DNA of 64,000 nucleotides, taken from Bacteroidales bacterium. GTDB taxonomy: Bacteria > Bacteroidota > Bacteroidia > Bacteroidales > CAIWKO01. Within the stretch, counting starts at the first letter, position 1; each line of letters begins with the position of its first letter. A model generated the notes under the pieces. It made no database searches. It was not told the origin of the DNA and worked only from the letters and a program-made list of their open reading frames with translations. Location: NCBI GenBank assembly GCA_023228145.1, contig JALOBU010000014.1, positions 17,905 to 81,904 on the forward strand. The letters are read 5' to 3'. Below are positions 1 through 9,004 of the stretch, piece after piece. The position numbers and the translations under genes were made by a program.

Positions 1-37
1 TTTTTTAAGTCCAAAGACAAAAAATAAATTAAAATGG

Positions 38-130
38 TTAATACCGATGCTACATGAAAATAGTCCAATATGAAAAAGTCGACATTGGAAAATATTGAAT
101 GTGCAATCGGTATTAAATAATCTTTTTTTT
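38..130 (+). other. nested inverted repeat followed by a T-tract
   Basis: A perfect 11-base arm at 38-48 (TTAATACCGAT) is complementary to 106-116. Inside the loop a second perfect hairpin pairs TCCAAT at 64-69 with ATTGGA at 84-89. The outer stem is followed by a run of eight T at 123-130. The layout resembles a small structured RNA or long-loop terminator read on the plus strand. No family is recognised, and the left context is cut off by the window edge. Confidence 0.35.
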
Positions 131-202
131 ATGAAACCAGATAAATATAAGTAAGGCTATCAGCAACATAATTCCCGGGACGACATAATACCCCAGATTC
201 AA
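113..202 (-). CDS. possible tiny membrane peptide (29 aa, TTG start)
   Basis: A short open frame on the minus strand encodes a hydrophobic segment preceded by YYVVPG and followed by the basic tail FHKKK, which is the look of a single-pass membrane peptide. There is no in-frame ATG at the front; TTG at 200-202 is the first plausible start, and an in-frame stop lies about five codons upstream. It overlaps the structured repeat at 38-130. It could be a real small protein, the stump of a larger one, or chance. No homologue is recognised. Confidence 0.2.
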   Translation of the reverse strand: MNLGYYVVPGIMLLIALLIFIWFHKKKII

Positions 203-267
203 TTTTAATTCTGCTCATTTAAAATTATAGTATATGATTCTAACTTTATCAATAAGGCAAAGAAAGT

Positions 268-297
268 AAAAAAGACTGAATTTCTTCAGTCTTTTTA
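268..297 (-). terminator. intrinsic terminator after the 163-aa membrane protein
   Basis: Arms at 269-280 and 285-296 pair perfectly (core AAGACTGAA / TTCAGTCTT) around a 4-base loop. The A-rich side gives a U-tract when read on the minus strand, and the T-rich side would also serve the plus strand. It lies just past the stop of the minus-strand gene at 321-812. Confidence 0.7.
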
Positions 298-320
298 AAA
301 TTTACTTATTCAATAACATC

Positions 321-812
321 TTACTTTTTGCTATTCTGTTTAATTTTTATTTTACGTTTAATGATTTCAGCCCATTTTTCGATGTATTGAAGTTCGCCTA
401 TCAAAGCGGGGTTGTTATCGGAATTATAGAATTCCCATACTATCTGAGGTCTTGTTTTTTCCTTAGCGATAAAGCATAACTCCAGTTTATCAATTACCAC
501 GGCGCTATTGACTGAACGGCTGGTGTTTAATACTCTGCAATCAGCTATTTCCTCAAGGTTAATATGTTGTTGACTAATTTTGTCGTCATCAAAGCGGAGA
601 AAAAAAACAAAATCAGACGATTCATCTGTGCCGATTAACAGATCACCACAAAATTCATGTTGGGTGATGTTACAATTATTTTGAGATGCATAATCCTGCA
701 ATACCCGCAGTTTCTTTTTTATTTTTTTCTTTTTACTGATCCTGAAAAATAATATCAGGAGAATAGTTAAAGCAATAACAATAACTAAAGATATAATGGT
801 TGTCGTATTCAT
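321..812 (-). CDS. hypothetical membrane-anchored protein (163 aa)
   Basis: I do not recognise this protein. Residues 5-24 form one strongly hydrophobic N-terminal segment, followed at once by a run of lysines, so the protein is predicted to be anchored with its soluble part in the cytoplasm. The remaining 130 residues are mixed alpha/beta with no catalytic motif visible to me. The ATG at 810-812 has no strong Shine-Dalgarno site. It is the last gene of the minus-strand run before an intrinsic terminator. Functional linkage to the upstream antiporter genes is possible but not shown. Confidence 0.6.
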   Translation of the reverse strand: MNTTTIISLVIVIALTILLILFFRISKKKKIKKKLRVLQDYASQNNCNITQHEFCGDLLIGTDESSDFVFFLRFDDDKISQQHINLEEIADCRVLNTSRSVNSAVVIDKLELCFIAKEKTRPQIVWEFYNSDNNPALIGELQYIEKWAEIIKRKIKIKQNSKK

Positions 813-897
813 AATTTAAAATATTATAATTAATAAAATCCTAAAGCACTGCAAAGGCAACGCCTAATAATGTTCAATAAAACAGACAGACACCTGA

Positions 898-1269
898 TTA
901 CCAGAAATTATGAAAGGGAAATAGGATATTTGTTTTTTTGCGCTGTATCAGAAAATCCATTGAATATAAGATATTCCTGCAAAATCTTCGTCCTATGACG
1001 CAGCGTATATGTTCATAAATTACTGATAGTTTGCAAAATACTATCCTGATGACTTTAGCTGTCAGGTAGTTTATGTTTTTAACCTGATTTTTACCTGGTA
1101 CTGTGTGGCAACGAAGGTCAACAAGAGCAAGGGAGGAATAAAAATCCCTTTCTGCTTTAGTCAAATCCACAAAAACAGCGTTGCCGTAATTTGTATTTAC
1201 GAAACCTGCAGAGATACAGTAAAACAAAATAATAACAAGTATTCCCGTTACCTTTTTAACCTTTTGCAT
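898..1269 (-). CDS. small putative secreted protein (123 aa), uncertain
   Basis: The open frame begins with a signal-peptide-like stretch (basic residues, then GILVIILFYCISAG). The remainder is basic and cysteine-containing and matches no family I know. The frame extends to a GTG at 1302, but that start sits inside a small hairpin (1294-1310), so I prefer the ATG at 1267-1269. It follows the nhaD copy at 1337-2776 in the same direction. It may be a real small protein or a degraded gene. Confidence 0.35.
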   Translation of the reverse strand: MQKVKKVTGILVIILFYCISAGFVNTNYGNAVFVDLTKAERDFYSSLALVDLRCHTVPGKNQVKNINYLTAKVIRIVFCKLSVIYEHIRCVIGRRFCRNILYSMDFLIQRKKTNILFPFHNFW

Positions 1270-1336
1270 AGTGGTAATAAAGTTTTGCGGCATTTTCCAC
1301 ACAGTGGAAATCAGTCAAAATTTCACAAGTGATAAA

Positions 1337-2776
1337 CTATTTTACCTGCAGACTGTCCAACACTCCTGATTTCTGCAGTTCTATCATTTTTGCATGTTCT
1401 CTGGCTCCGCATTCCTTTGCGGGGCATGAGATAACAGGCTCTTTATGTACCCTGTTATCTGCAGGTTCCCATCCTATGGTCAAATATAGAACAAAGAATC
1501 CGACAATATATGCCAAAGTTACATGCCAGCCTTTACGAAGCCATAATGTTACATTGCGTGCTTCAGGAAATTTATTGGTAATGGCCACGCCCGCCGAAGA
1601 CCCGAACCATATCATTGATCCGCCGAAACCAACGGTATATGCCAGCATGCCCCAATCGTAATGGCCCTGTTCCAGACAGAGTTTGGTAAGGGGAATATTA
1701 TCAAAAACGGCAGAAACAAAGCCAAGTATGAATGCGGTCGTCCAGGAAGCCTCAGGTAATTTTTCAACGGGCATCATGGATGCACAGGTAACAAGACACA
1801 GCAGGAATATCGTGCCTTTAACAGCTCCCGGCACTTCTTTCCATGGCAATTTTGTGAAGGTCATCCCGATGATCAAAGCTACCCACACGCCTAAGGCAGG
1901 CATATCGTACAAAAAATTGGAAATGATGGCACAGACAAGAATTAATAATACTACCAGGAGTTTTTTCCAGTCGACCTTTGCTTTTATTTCTGAGGTTCTG
2001 TCGATAGGTTGGAATTTATGCTGCTGATGCGCCGCAAACCACCCCGTAATAACCAGTGCAACAATAGCGGCAATAAATGCATGAAACACATTTAAAGGAC
2101 TGACCCCGTCGATCCACATCATGGTAGTGGTGGTGTCGCCGACCACACTTCCCGAGCCGCCGGCATTACTTGCGGCTACTAAAGCAGCGATAAAACCAAC
2201 ATGTACTTTATTTTTAAAGACCACCAGTGCAATGGTGCCGCCAATCAAGGCAGCCGCTATATTATCAAGAAATGAGGAGATAAAACAAACAAAAACAAGA
2301 AGTATAAACGGTCCCATCCAGCCTTTAGGTAAGTATTTCGGAACAATGTCCGGAACGCCTGATTCTTCAAATACTTTTGCGAGCACTGCAAAGCCCAGTA
2401 ATAAGCCCAGCAGGTTCAGCAAAGTGCCCCATTCGCCCTGACGCATCCACTCGCCGGAGGCATCCTTGCCAAAAAGCTGGTCGGCAAATGAATTGGAGCC
2501 AAAAAAATGTTCAAATACATGAAAGTCCGGGTCAAATATCAGCTTATAAGCAAATACAACGGTCAATCCTATAACCGCGACCCAGAATGTTTGTTTGTGG
2601 AATACAGCCACACCCACAAGTATCAGGGCAAATAAAATAAACTCCAAAGGAATGCTGCCTATAGAAATTCCATCCGTACTGCCATCGGCAGCCATAGAAA
2701 CAGATGGGATCAGAAACAGGAACAAGGTGATAATGGCAACAATTCCCGAACGAAAAAAAGATTTATTGGGTATCAT
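1337..2776 (-). CDS. nhaD: NhaD-type Na+/H+ antiporter, copy 1 (479 aa)
   Basis: A polytopic inner-membrane protein of the NhaD/ArsB ion-transporter superfamily, expected to exchange Na+ for H+. It starts with a signal-like hydrophobic segment (residues 11-29) and has about a dozen membrane spans. The family signature is present: SSFLDNIAAAL near residues 167-177 and SNAGGSGSVVGDTTTT from residue 203. The C-terminal tail is soluble and carries two cysteines. It is closely similar along its length to the product of 3384-4787, so the pair arose by duplication. It lies beyond a terminator from the rnf operon and may have its own promoter. Substrate preference (Na+ or Li+) cannot be read from sequence. 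Confidence 0.85.
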   Translation of the reverse strand: MIPNKSFFRSGIVAIITLFLFLIPSVSMAADGSTDGISIGSIPLEFILFALILVGVAVFHKQTFWVAVIGLTVVFAYKLIFDPDFHVFEHFFGSNSFADQLFGKDASGEWMRQGEWGTLLNLLGLLLGFAVLAKVFEESGVPDIVPKYLPKGWMGPFILLVFVCFISSFLDNIAAALIGGTIALVVFKNKVHVGFIAALVAASNAGGSGSVVGDTTTTMMWIDGVSPLNVFHAFIAAIVALVITGWFAAHQQHKFQPIDRTSEIKAKVDWKKLLVVLLILVCAIISNFLYDMPALGVWVALIIGMTFTKLPWKEVPGAVKGTIFLLCLVTCASMMPVEKLPEASWTTAFILGFVSAVFDNIPLTKLCLEQGHYDWGMLAYTVGFGGSMIWFGSSAGVAITNKFPEARNVTLWLRKGWHVTLAYIVGFFVLYLTIGWEPADNRVHKEPVISCPAKECGAREHAKMIELQKSGVLDSLQVK

Positions 2777-2903
2777 AGATTTAATTTTTATATGAATAAT
2801 TAACTGAAAATATTATTGTCCTGCATTAACAATTATATACAGAACCGACCGAGCATAAGGATGCTCAGAAAGTGATTATTAATAAGCGGCTTTGGGTATA
2901 TTT

Positions 2904-3332
2904 TCAGACCCGGAGTACGAAAAATGTTTCGATTCCTGTGAAGTATTGAACAGAAGGAGGAACTATAAACGAACACATTTTTAATTCATGGATTCCAGTG
3001 TAGCGGAAAGCTGTTTTTATTAGGTTCTTATCTGTCTGATTAAAATTGAATGCTTCAACATTATTCAGGCGGATATCTTTAACACTTTCCTTTCCCGGAA
3101 AATTATCAAAAGGATTTGTATCAGAAAACTTTGAGTGAAGATCAACACTTTGATTATCATTTTGATCGTTGGGAGATTCAAAATCATTGGTAAGGGATGC
3201 CGTGATTATCTTATTTTGATTATTAATTGGTTGAATTAGTTTATTACGCTGGATGTACCCACTAAAAATTAATAAAACGACCAAAATATAAAATGGCTGC
3301 CAATTGAACAGATTAAATTTTCGCTCGTTCAT
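2904..3332 (-). CDS. hypothetical single-pass membrane protein (142 aa)
   Basis: I do not recognise this protein. One hydrophobic segment lies at residues 13-26, followed by an Asn/Asp/Ser-rich linker to about residue 80 and then a short C-terminal domain ending in FFVLRV. It sits between the two nhaD copies in the same direction, directly after the terminator of the rnf-nhaD operon. An accessory role to the antiporters is only a guess from position. Confidence 0.5.
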   Translation of the reverse strand: MNERKFNLFNWQPFYILVVLLIFSGYIQRNKLIQPINNQNKIITASLTNDFESPNDQNDNQSVDLHSKFSDTNPFDNFPGKESVKDIRLNNVEAFNFNQTDKNLIKTAFRYTGIHELKMCSFIVPPSVQYFTGIETFFVLRV

Positions 3333-3344
3333 TATTAATCTTTT

Positions 3345-3379
3345 AAAAAAAGAGACTGAATTAATCCAGTCTCTTTTAT
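3345..3379 (-). terminator. intrinsic terminator of the rnf-nhaD operon
   Basis: Perfect 11-base arms at 3348-3358 and 3367-3377 (GAGACTG / CAGTCTC core) flank an 8-base loop. Read on the minus strand, the stem is followed by an unbroken U-tract. It begins five bases past the stop of the second nhaD copy, so it closes the rnfB-to-nhaD transcript and separates it from the 142-aa gene and nhaD copy 1. Confidence 0.75.
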
Positions 3380-3383
3380 TTTT

Positions 3384-4787
3384 TTATTTTACAAGTAAGC
3401 TATCGATGACACCTGTTTTTTGTAATTCAAGCATCCTGGCCTCATCCCTTGCTTTACATTCTTTAGCAGGGCAGGTTATTGCCGGTTCTTTATGACTTTT
3501 ATTATCTGCCGGTTCCCAATTCATAATAAACAACAAAACAAAGAAACCAACAATATAAGCCAACGTTACATGCCAGCCTTTTCTGAGCCATAGCAAAACA
3601 TTGCGTGCATCCGGAAACTTGTTGGTAATTGCAACGCCGGCAGAAGATCCAAACCATATCATCGAACCGCCGAACCCCACAGAATATGCCAGCATCCCCC
3701 AGTCGTAGTGACCTTGTTCGAGACAGAGTTTGGTAAGAGGAATATTATCGAATACGGCCGAAACAAATCCGAGTATGAAAGCAGTCATCCATGAGGCAGA
3801 GGGTAAGGTTTCCACCGGCATTAATGAAGCAGCCGTAACGAGGCACAGAAGGAAAATGGAACCCTTGATTGACCCGCTGACTTCGTGCCAGGGCATTTTA
3901 CGCATGAATGCCCCGATAATAATGGCAATCCATACGCCAAGGGCCGGCATATCGTAATAAATATTCGATAAGATAGCTCCAACCAGAATCATCAGTACAA
4001 TCAACAGGCGAACCCAGTCGATTTTCACCCCGGTTTTAGCTTCAGAAGTAATACGCTGAAATTTATCCTGCTGATGAGCTGCAAACCAGGCTATTATTAA
4101 TAGTGCTACACCTGCAGCAACAAAGGCATGGAGTACATTGAAGGCTGAAACCCCGTCAATCCACATCATGGTGGTCGTAGTATCACCTACCACGCTGCCG
4201 GATCCTCCCGCATTGCTTGCGGCAACGATACCCGCAATATAACCGACATGTACTTTGTTTTTAAACACCACCAGGGCAATAGTTCCACCGATCATGGCCG
4301 CAGCAATATTATCGAGAAATGATGAAAGAATAAAAACAAAAACAAGCAGCACAAAAGGGCCTTTCCAGTCGTTGGGCAAATATTTAGGGAGAATGTCAGG
4401 AACGCCCGATTCTTCAAATATCTTGGCAAGTAAAGCAAAACCAAGCAGTAAACCTAAAAGGTTCAGCAGAATACCCCATTCGCCCTGACGCATGCTTTTA
4501 TCTTTCAGTTGATCAAGAAAGGAATTTTCTCCAAAAAAATGTTCTGCAAAAGGATAGCCGGAAATAAAAAATATTTTATAAAGGATTATGACCGTCAATC
4601 CCGTAATAGCAACCCAGAAGGTCTGTTTGTGGAAAACCGCCACTCCGATCAGTGTCAGAGCAAACAGAATAAATTCAATACGGATACCTCCGATAGAAGC
4701 TCCTGCAGAGCCGCCTTCGGCAAAAGCCCAGAATGGGAGCACCAGCGCGATTATTACAAAGAGCACTTTTAAAATGTTTTTAGACAT
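3384..4787 (-). CDS. nhaD: NhaD-type Na+/H+ antiporter, copy 2 (467 aa)
   Basis: A paralogue of the antiporter at 1337-2776 with the same architecture: N-terminal signal-like helix, multiple membrane spans, the SSFLDNIAAAM and SNAGGSGSVVGDTTTT signatures, and a soluble C-terminal tail with the CPAKEC motif. It starts 25 bases downstream of the rnfA stop with no terminator between, so it is probably cotranscribed with the Rnf complex. That placement suggests it turns an Rnf-generated ion gradient into the other ion (H+ or Na+). The role is inferred from context; the family assignment is firm. Confidence 0.87.
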   Translation of the reverse strand: MSKNILKVLFVIIALVLPFWAFAEGGSAGASIGGIRIEFILFALTLIGVAVFHKQTFWVAITGLTVIILYKIFFISGYPFAEHFFGENSFLDQLKDKSMRQGEWGILLNLLGLLLGFALLAKIFEESGVPDILPKYLPNDWKGPFVLLVFVFILSSFLDNIAAAMIGGTIALVVFKNKVHVGYIAGIVAASNAGGSGSVVGDTTTTMMWIDGVSAFNVLHAFVAAGVALLIIAWFAAHQQDKFQRITSEAKTGVKIDWVRLLIVLMILVGAILSNIYYDMPALGVWIAIIIGAFMRKMPWHEVSGSIKGSIFLLCLVTAASLMPVETLPSASWMTAFILGFVSAVFDNIPLTKLCLEQGHYDWGMLAYSVGFGGSMIWFGSSAGVAITNKFPDARNVLLWLRKGWHVTLAYIVGFFVLLFIMNWEPADNKSHKEPAITCPAKECKARDEARMLELQKTGVIDSLLVK

Positions 4788-4812
4788 AGTTTTTAGTTTA
4801 TATGTTATACAA

Positions 4813-5388
4813 TTATTTTACTAAACCTGAGAAACCCATAAAGGCAAGTGAAAGCAGCCCGGCTGTAACCAGAGAGATCGGGAAGCCTTTCATGCCTTTC
4901 GGATACCTTGTCGTTTCCATTTGTTCGCGCAAACCTGCCATCAATATCATGGCAAGGGTAAAACCGACAGCAATAGCAGCAGCATAAACCACGCTTTGAA
5001 TTAGGTTGTAATCTTTTTGAACAGCTAATATGGCAATACCGAGTACGGCACAGTTGGTGGTGATCAGAGGCAGGTAAATCCCTAATGCCTGATAAAGGCT
5101 GGGAGCTGATTTTTTCAGTATTATCTCGACAATTTGTACAAGGAAAGCAATGATGAAAATAAAACAAATGGTCTGCATAAATTCGATATGCAGCGGAACC
5201 AAAATATAAAATTGAATGAAGTAAGTTACAAAATTGGCGAGTGCCATCACAAATACAACGGCTGCCCCCATACCTATTGAAGTGGAAACCTTGTTGGAAA
5301 CTCCAAGGAATGGGCATATTCCCAAAAACTGAGCCAGTACAACATTGTTTACAATGAGTGCCAGAATGATTATTTTAATGAATTCCAT
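4813..5388 (-). CDS. rnfA: Rnf complex subunit RnfA (191 aa)
   Basis: An inner-membrane subunit of the ferredoxin:NAD+ oxidoreductase Rnf. It has six predicted membrane helices, and the length matches the RnfA/NqrE family. The paired motifs QFLGICPFLG near the N-terminus and TTNCAVLG in the middle are the half-repeats whose cysteines hold the intramembrane iron-sulfur centre between RnfA and RnfE. The start is a clear ATG at 5386-5388, 13 bases after rnfE ends. It is the last rnf gene, followed by nhaD. Confidence 0.95.
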   Translation of the reverse strand: MEFIKIIILALIVNNVVLAQFLGICPFLGVSNKVSTSIGMGAAVVFVMALANFVTYFIQFYILVPLHIEFMQTICFIFIIAFLVQIVEIILKKSAPSLYQALGIYLPLITTNCAVLGIAILAVQKDYNLIQSVVYAAAIAVGFTLAMILMAGLREQMETTRYPKGMKGFPISLVTAGLLSLAFMGFSGLVK

Positions 5389-5401
5389 AGTATGTTATAT
5401 T

Positions 5402-5992
5402 TTATGATTTTGCTTTTATTTTGTTGAATGCGGCAATAAGATAGCCATAGGTCAAAAAAGCGCCCGGAGGAAGTATGAACAATAAAATAGTTTTGGCATT
5501 TTCACTAACCAGTTTAATGTCAAAGATAGAACCGTTACCTAATAATTCCCTTATAGAGCCCATTATTGTTATAGCAAGTGTAAACCCGATACCCATTCCA
5601 AGTCCGTCTAAAATTGCCGGTAAAACCTTGCTTTTCTGTGCAAAAGCTTCGGCACGGCCAAGGATGATACAGTTTACAACAATCAGTGGAATAAATATCC
5701 CCAGAGTTTTATAAAGATCAGGGGTATAGGCTTTCATGACCAAATCGACAATAGTAACAAAAGTGGCAATAATAACAATGAATGCAGCTATACGTACCTT
5801 GTCGGGAATGAAGTTTTTTAGTAAAGCGATAAACAGGTTAGAGAATACCAGCACAAATGTAGTAGCAGCGCCCATGCCAATGCCGTTAAATGCGGCAGTT
5901 GTTACAGCCAGTGTGGGGCATGTTCCCAGTACAAGCACAAAAGTGGGGTTTTCCCTGAAGATACCGTTTGTAAAATGTTTTAAATTGTTCAT
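5402..5992 (-). CDS. rnfE: Rnf complex subunit RnfE (196 aa)
   Basis: A six-helix membrane subunit homologous to RnfA and to NqrD. The N-terminal FVLVLGTCPTLAV and the central VVNCIILGRAEAFA are the conserved half-sites; their cysteines ligate the intramembrane cluster shared with RnfA. Length is normal. The ATG overlaps the end of rnfG by four bases (ATGA), indicating translational coupling. Confidence 0.95.
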   Translation of the reverse strand: MNNLKHFTNGIFRENPTFVLVLGTCPTLAVTTAAFNGIGMGAATTFVLVFSNLFIALLKNFIPDKVRIAAFIVIIATFVTIVDLVMKAYTPDLYKTLGIFIPLIVVNCIILGRAEAFAQKSKVLPAILDGLGMGIGFTLAITIMGSIRELLGNGSIFDIKLVSENAKTILLFILPPGAFLTYGYLIAAFNKIKAKS

Positions 5993-6564
5993 TGATTACC
6001 TCCTTCACTTTTGTTGAAATTTTTCATATATCCGTCATAAGCTTTCTGGGTGGCGTCGCAGAATGCCCGTGATGAGATCGTAGAGGCTGTGATGGCATCT
6101 ACATCGCCGCCGTCTTTCTTAACCAACAGTTTATAATCTTTCGGGTTTTTACCATTGAACTGGTCTTTCCAGTTGGTTTTCATTTTATCGCCAAGGCCCG
6201 GGGTCTCTTTCTGACTGAGGACAGCTATTTTGTTTATGCTGCCATCAGGCATAAGGCCGACCATCAATTCAAAATGTCCGCTGAATCCTTTATCCGTAAA
6301 TGTTTTTACAGCGTAACCCACAACGGTTTCCGATTTTTTTCCGATATAATAAGTCAGGCCTTCAATATCTTTTGCGTCAGCGGTAGGATCATTGTCAAAA
6401 GCCGGTAAAACAGCTTTTAATGCATCTATTTCAGCTTTCTTTGAGGAAATCTCAATAGGCCCTTTTGTAACGTTGTAAACAACGCCTAATGCCGCCGACA
6501 TCACAAGGGATATCAGGAACAGGCATAATATCATGTTTTTTAATGATGATTGTAGCTTAGCCAT
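5989..6564 (-). CDS. rnfG: Rnf complex subunit RnfG, FMN-binding (191 aa)
   Basis: A membrane-anchored, periplasm-facing FMN subunit of Rnf. One transmembrane helix lies at residues 11-30, followed by an FMN-binding domain. The flavinylation site reads DAITASTIS at 156-164, with Thr162 the expected attachment residue; the usual consensus is DxxTGAT, so this site is slightly divergent. The ApbE needed to attach FMN is encoded at 12965-13984. It overlaps rnfD by eight bases and rnfE by four, so all three are likely translated together. Confidence 0.94.
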   Translation of the reverse strand: MAKLQSSLKNMILCLFLISLVMSAALGVVYNVTKGPIEISSKKAEIDALKAVLPAFDNDPTADAKDIEGLTYYIGKKSETVVGYAVKTFTDKGFSGHFELMVGLMPDGSINKIAVLSQKETPGLGDKMKTNWKDQFNGKNPKDYKLLVKKDGGDVDAITASTISSRAFCDATQKAYDGYMKNFNKSEGGNQ

Positions 6565-7558
6565 TTTTTACTACCTCCCCGAATTTTTTTGGTTTAAAAC
6601 CTTTATTGATCAAAGGCACGATTGCATTCATTATTAATATGGCGAACGACACGCCTTCCGGGTATGCGCCCCATACCCTGATAAGAACCGTGAGCAGCCC
6701 GCATCCGATACCGAATATCACCATTCCTGTTTTTGTCATAGGCGATGTTACCATGTCGGTTGCCATAAAGATGGCGCCTAACATAAGGCCTCCGGCGAGT
6801 AAATGGAAAACCGGGTCCACATATTGGGTGGGATCCAGCAGGTAAAGCAGGCCTGTGAAAGCAAAGACAGTTCCGATAAAAGTTACCGGTATATGCCAGG
6901 TGATGATCTTGCGTATCAGCATAAAAAGTCCTCCGAGGATCAGCGCGATGGCTGAAACCTCGCCAAACGAACCGCCCATATTTCCAAGCAACATATCAAC
7001 GTAGGAAGGTACATTCGACATCACATCGGTCATCGAATCTCCTTTGGCGAGTCCTTCTTTAACAACCCCTAAACTTGTCGGGCCGGTAACAGCATCGACA
7101 AGCACGGTGCGGTTCACAAGCGGCAGCGGCCAGGAAGTCATGTTGACAGGGAAAGATATCAGCATGAACACACGCCCTATAAGTGCCGGGTTGAAAGGGT
7201 TTTTCCCAAGGCCGCCGAAAGTCATCTTTGCAACAGCTATAGAAACAATGGCCCCTACAACGATCATCCACACCGGAAGGTTGCTCGGAACGTTCAGCGC
7301 TAACAAAATACCGGTAATTACTGCGGAACCGTTGCCAATGCTATTGGGTTCTTTCAGCATATATTTCTGAATGATAAATTCGACCACCACGCAGGTAAAG
7401 ACTGATACTAATGTCAGTAACAACGCGCCAATACCAAAATACCAAAAAGAAACCAGCAAGGCGGGTATCAATGCGATGACCACGCCCCACATGATCTTTT
7501 TTACCGACTGGTCGCCGTGAATATGCGGAGACCCTGATACTGTTAATAAATTTGCCAT
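6557..7558 (-). CDS. rnfD: Rnf complex subunit RnfD (333 aa)
   Basis: A polytopic subunit related to NqrB, with about ten membrane spans and a covalently bound FMN in the family. The candidate flavinylation motif is DAVTGPT at residues 155-161 (consensus DxxTGAT), with Thr161 the acceptor. KNPFNPALIGR near residues 119-129 is also conserved. The ATG at 7556-7558 is six bases after the rnfC stop. Confidence 0.95.
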   Translation of the reverse strand: MANLLTVSGSPHIHGDQSVKKIMWGVVIALIPALLVSFWYFGIGALLLTLVSVFTCVVVEFIIQKYMLKEPNSIGNGSAVITGILLALNVPSNLPVWMIVVGAIVSIAVAKMTFGGLGKNPFNPALIGRVFMLISFPVNMTSWPLPLVNRTVLVDAVTGPTSLGVVKEGLAKGDSMTDVMSNVPSYVDMLLGNMGGSFGEVSAIALILGGLFMLIRKIITWHIPVTFIGTVFAFTGLLYLLDPTQYVDPVFHLLAGGLMLGAIFMATDMVTSPMTKTGMVIFGIGCGLLTVLIRVWGAYPEGVSFAILIMNAIVPLINKGFKPKKFGEVVKNG

Positions 7559-7564
7559 AAATAA

Positions 7565-8893
7565 TTATTTTGCTCTGTTTCTGATAATTTGTCCAACTTT
7601 ATTTTTTGCCATCCTGATGTTTTCAAGCAGCGGCCGGCCCGAAGGGCAGGTAAAAGCACAGGAGCCGCATTCGATACAGTCCGTTACTTTTAGTTCTTCC
7701 GCCATTTCTTCCTGACCAATCTCTGAAGTCTGTGCGATGAGATAGGGTGCAAGTCCCATCGGGCATACAGAAACGCATTTTGCACAACGAATGCAGTTTT
7801 CTGCTTTTGTGCGTTTGGCTTCATTTTCCGGCATCAGCACCAGCCCGGACATACCTTTTACAACAGGTATCTCAAGCGAATTTACGGCCTTGCCCATCAT
7901 GGGGCCGCCGTTGATGATTTTTCCTGTTTCTTCTGGGATGCCTCCGGCTTCTTCTAAAAGTGCGCTGATAGGAGTACCGATGCGGGCCATCAGGTTGCCG
8001 GGATTTTTAACTGATTTTCCGGTAACTGTTACGACACGTTCAAACAAAGGTTTGTTTTTCTGCACAGCTTCGTAAACAGCAAAAGCAGTTCCAACATTCT
8101 GAACCACACAGCCAACTTCAATGGGAAGTTTGCCTGATGGCACCTCGCGGTTGACAATGGCTTTAATGAGCTGTTTTTCGCCGCCTTGCGGGTATTTGAC
8201 TTTTAATGCACAAACGCTGATGCCGTCATGTTTCCTGGATAGTTCTGTGAGATGTGCGATCGCATCAGGTTTGTTATTTTCAATGCCAATGTATGCCTTG
8301 TTTACTCCAAGCGCCTTCATCAGGATTTTTGTTCCAATAATCACTTCTTCTCCTTTTTCGAGCATGATGCGGTGATCGGAAGTGAGGTAAGGCTCACATT
8401 CTACTGCATTAATAATCAGATGCTCGGCTTTTTTTCCTTCAGGAACCATCAATTTAACATGTGTGGGGAAAGTAGCGCCGCCAAGGCCGACAATACCTGC
8501 TTCTTTGATGCGGGTGATAATATCTTCCTTGCTTAGCGTGATCTCAGCCTTTAGTTCAGGGCTTTTATCAATGCTTTCCACCCATTCGTCACCCTCCACA
8601 TCAATAATGATGCACTTTTTCCGGTAACCGCTGGCATCGGGGGCATCATCAATTTTTACCACCGTTCCTGAAACGGAGGAGTGGATGTTGGAAGAAATGA
8701 ACGATGTGCCCTGAGCAATTAACTGACCTACCAATACCTTGTCACCTTTATTCACCAAAGGAGCTGAAGCAGCTCCCAGGCTTTGAGCCAGGGGTATCAC
8801 GACCGTTTTGGGCAGTGCAATGCTTTTTATCGGTATGCCGGCAGAATGTTTGTTTTCTTCCGGGTGAACACCGCCTAATTTAAAAGTTTTCAA
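7565..8893 (-). CDS. rnfC: Rnf complex subunit RnfC (442 aa), TTG start
   Basis: The peripheral NADH-binding, FMN and iron-sulfur subunit of Rnf. It has an N-terminal barrel-sandwich domain, then the Rossmann/SLBB core typical of Complex I 51-kDa relatives (VGLGGATFPTHVK), and two C-terminal 4Fe-4S motifs, CIRCAKCVSVCP and CIECGSCAFTCP. The family-typical N-terminus MKTFKLGGVHPEENK begins at a TTG codon (8891-8893). A strong GGAGG at 8902-8906 lies eight bases upstream and no in-frame ATG precedes it, so TTG is the real start. An inserted four-helix-bundle gene separates it from rnfB. Confidence 0.94.
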   Translation of the reverse strand: MKTFKLGGVHPEENKHSAGIPIKSIALPKTVVIPLAQSLGAASAPLVNKGDKVLVGQLIAQGTSFISSNIHSSVSGTVVKIDDAPDASGYRKKCIIIDVEGDEWVESIDKSPELKAEITLSKEDIITRIKEAGIVGLGGATFPTHVKLMVPEGKKAEHLIINAVECEPYLTSDHRIMLEKGEEVIIGTKILMKALGVNKAYIGIENNKPDAIAHLTELSRKHDGISVCALKVKYPQGGEKQLIKAIVNREVPSGKLPIEVGCVVQNVGTAFAVYEAVQKNKPLFERVVTVTGKSVKNPGNLMARIGTPISALLEEAGGIPEETGKIINGGPMMGKAVNSLEIPVVKGMSGLVLMPENEAKRTKAENCIRCAKCVSVCPMGLAPYLIAQTSEIGQEEMAEELKVTDCIECGSCAFTCPSGRPLLENIRMAKNKVGQIIRNRAK

Positions 8894-8901
8894 ATATGAA
8901 T

Positions 8902-8906
8902 CCTCC
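8902..8906 (-). promoter_or_regulatory. strong Shine-Dalgarno fixing the rnfC TTG start
   Basis: GGAGG on the minus strand is spaced eight bases from TTG at 8891-8893. Such a strong site is unusual in this window, where most genes lack one, and it settles the non-ATG start of rnfC. Confidence 0.7.
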
Positions 8907-8927
8907 TGTATGTTTTATTTTTTTATA

Positions 8928-8970
8928 ATTTTCAATTTTCAATGCTCAACTATCAATTTTCAATTTTTAA
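8928..8970. repeat. AT-rich TTTTCAA-type short repeats
   Basis: Several copies of TTTTCAA or its near match follow each other with 7-base spacing, broken by a CTCAACTATC stretch. The block lies between rnfC and the four-helix-bundle gene and forms the downstream flank of that gene. Confidence 0.5.
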
Positions 8971-9004
8971 TCCGAAGTGGCGGATTTATTACCTGATAAA
9001 ATAT

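Noticed and set aside
1105..2795. Several plus-strand open frames opposite the first nhaD gene
   Set aside because: They run antisense to a well-conserved membrane transporter and to the small gene after it, and carry no signals of their own.
4805..5317. 170-residue minus-strand frame inside rnfA
   Set aside because: It is an alternate-frame shadow of rnfA, whose membrane helices and cysteine motifs are clear.
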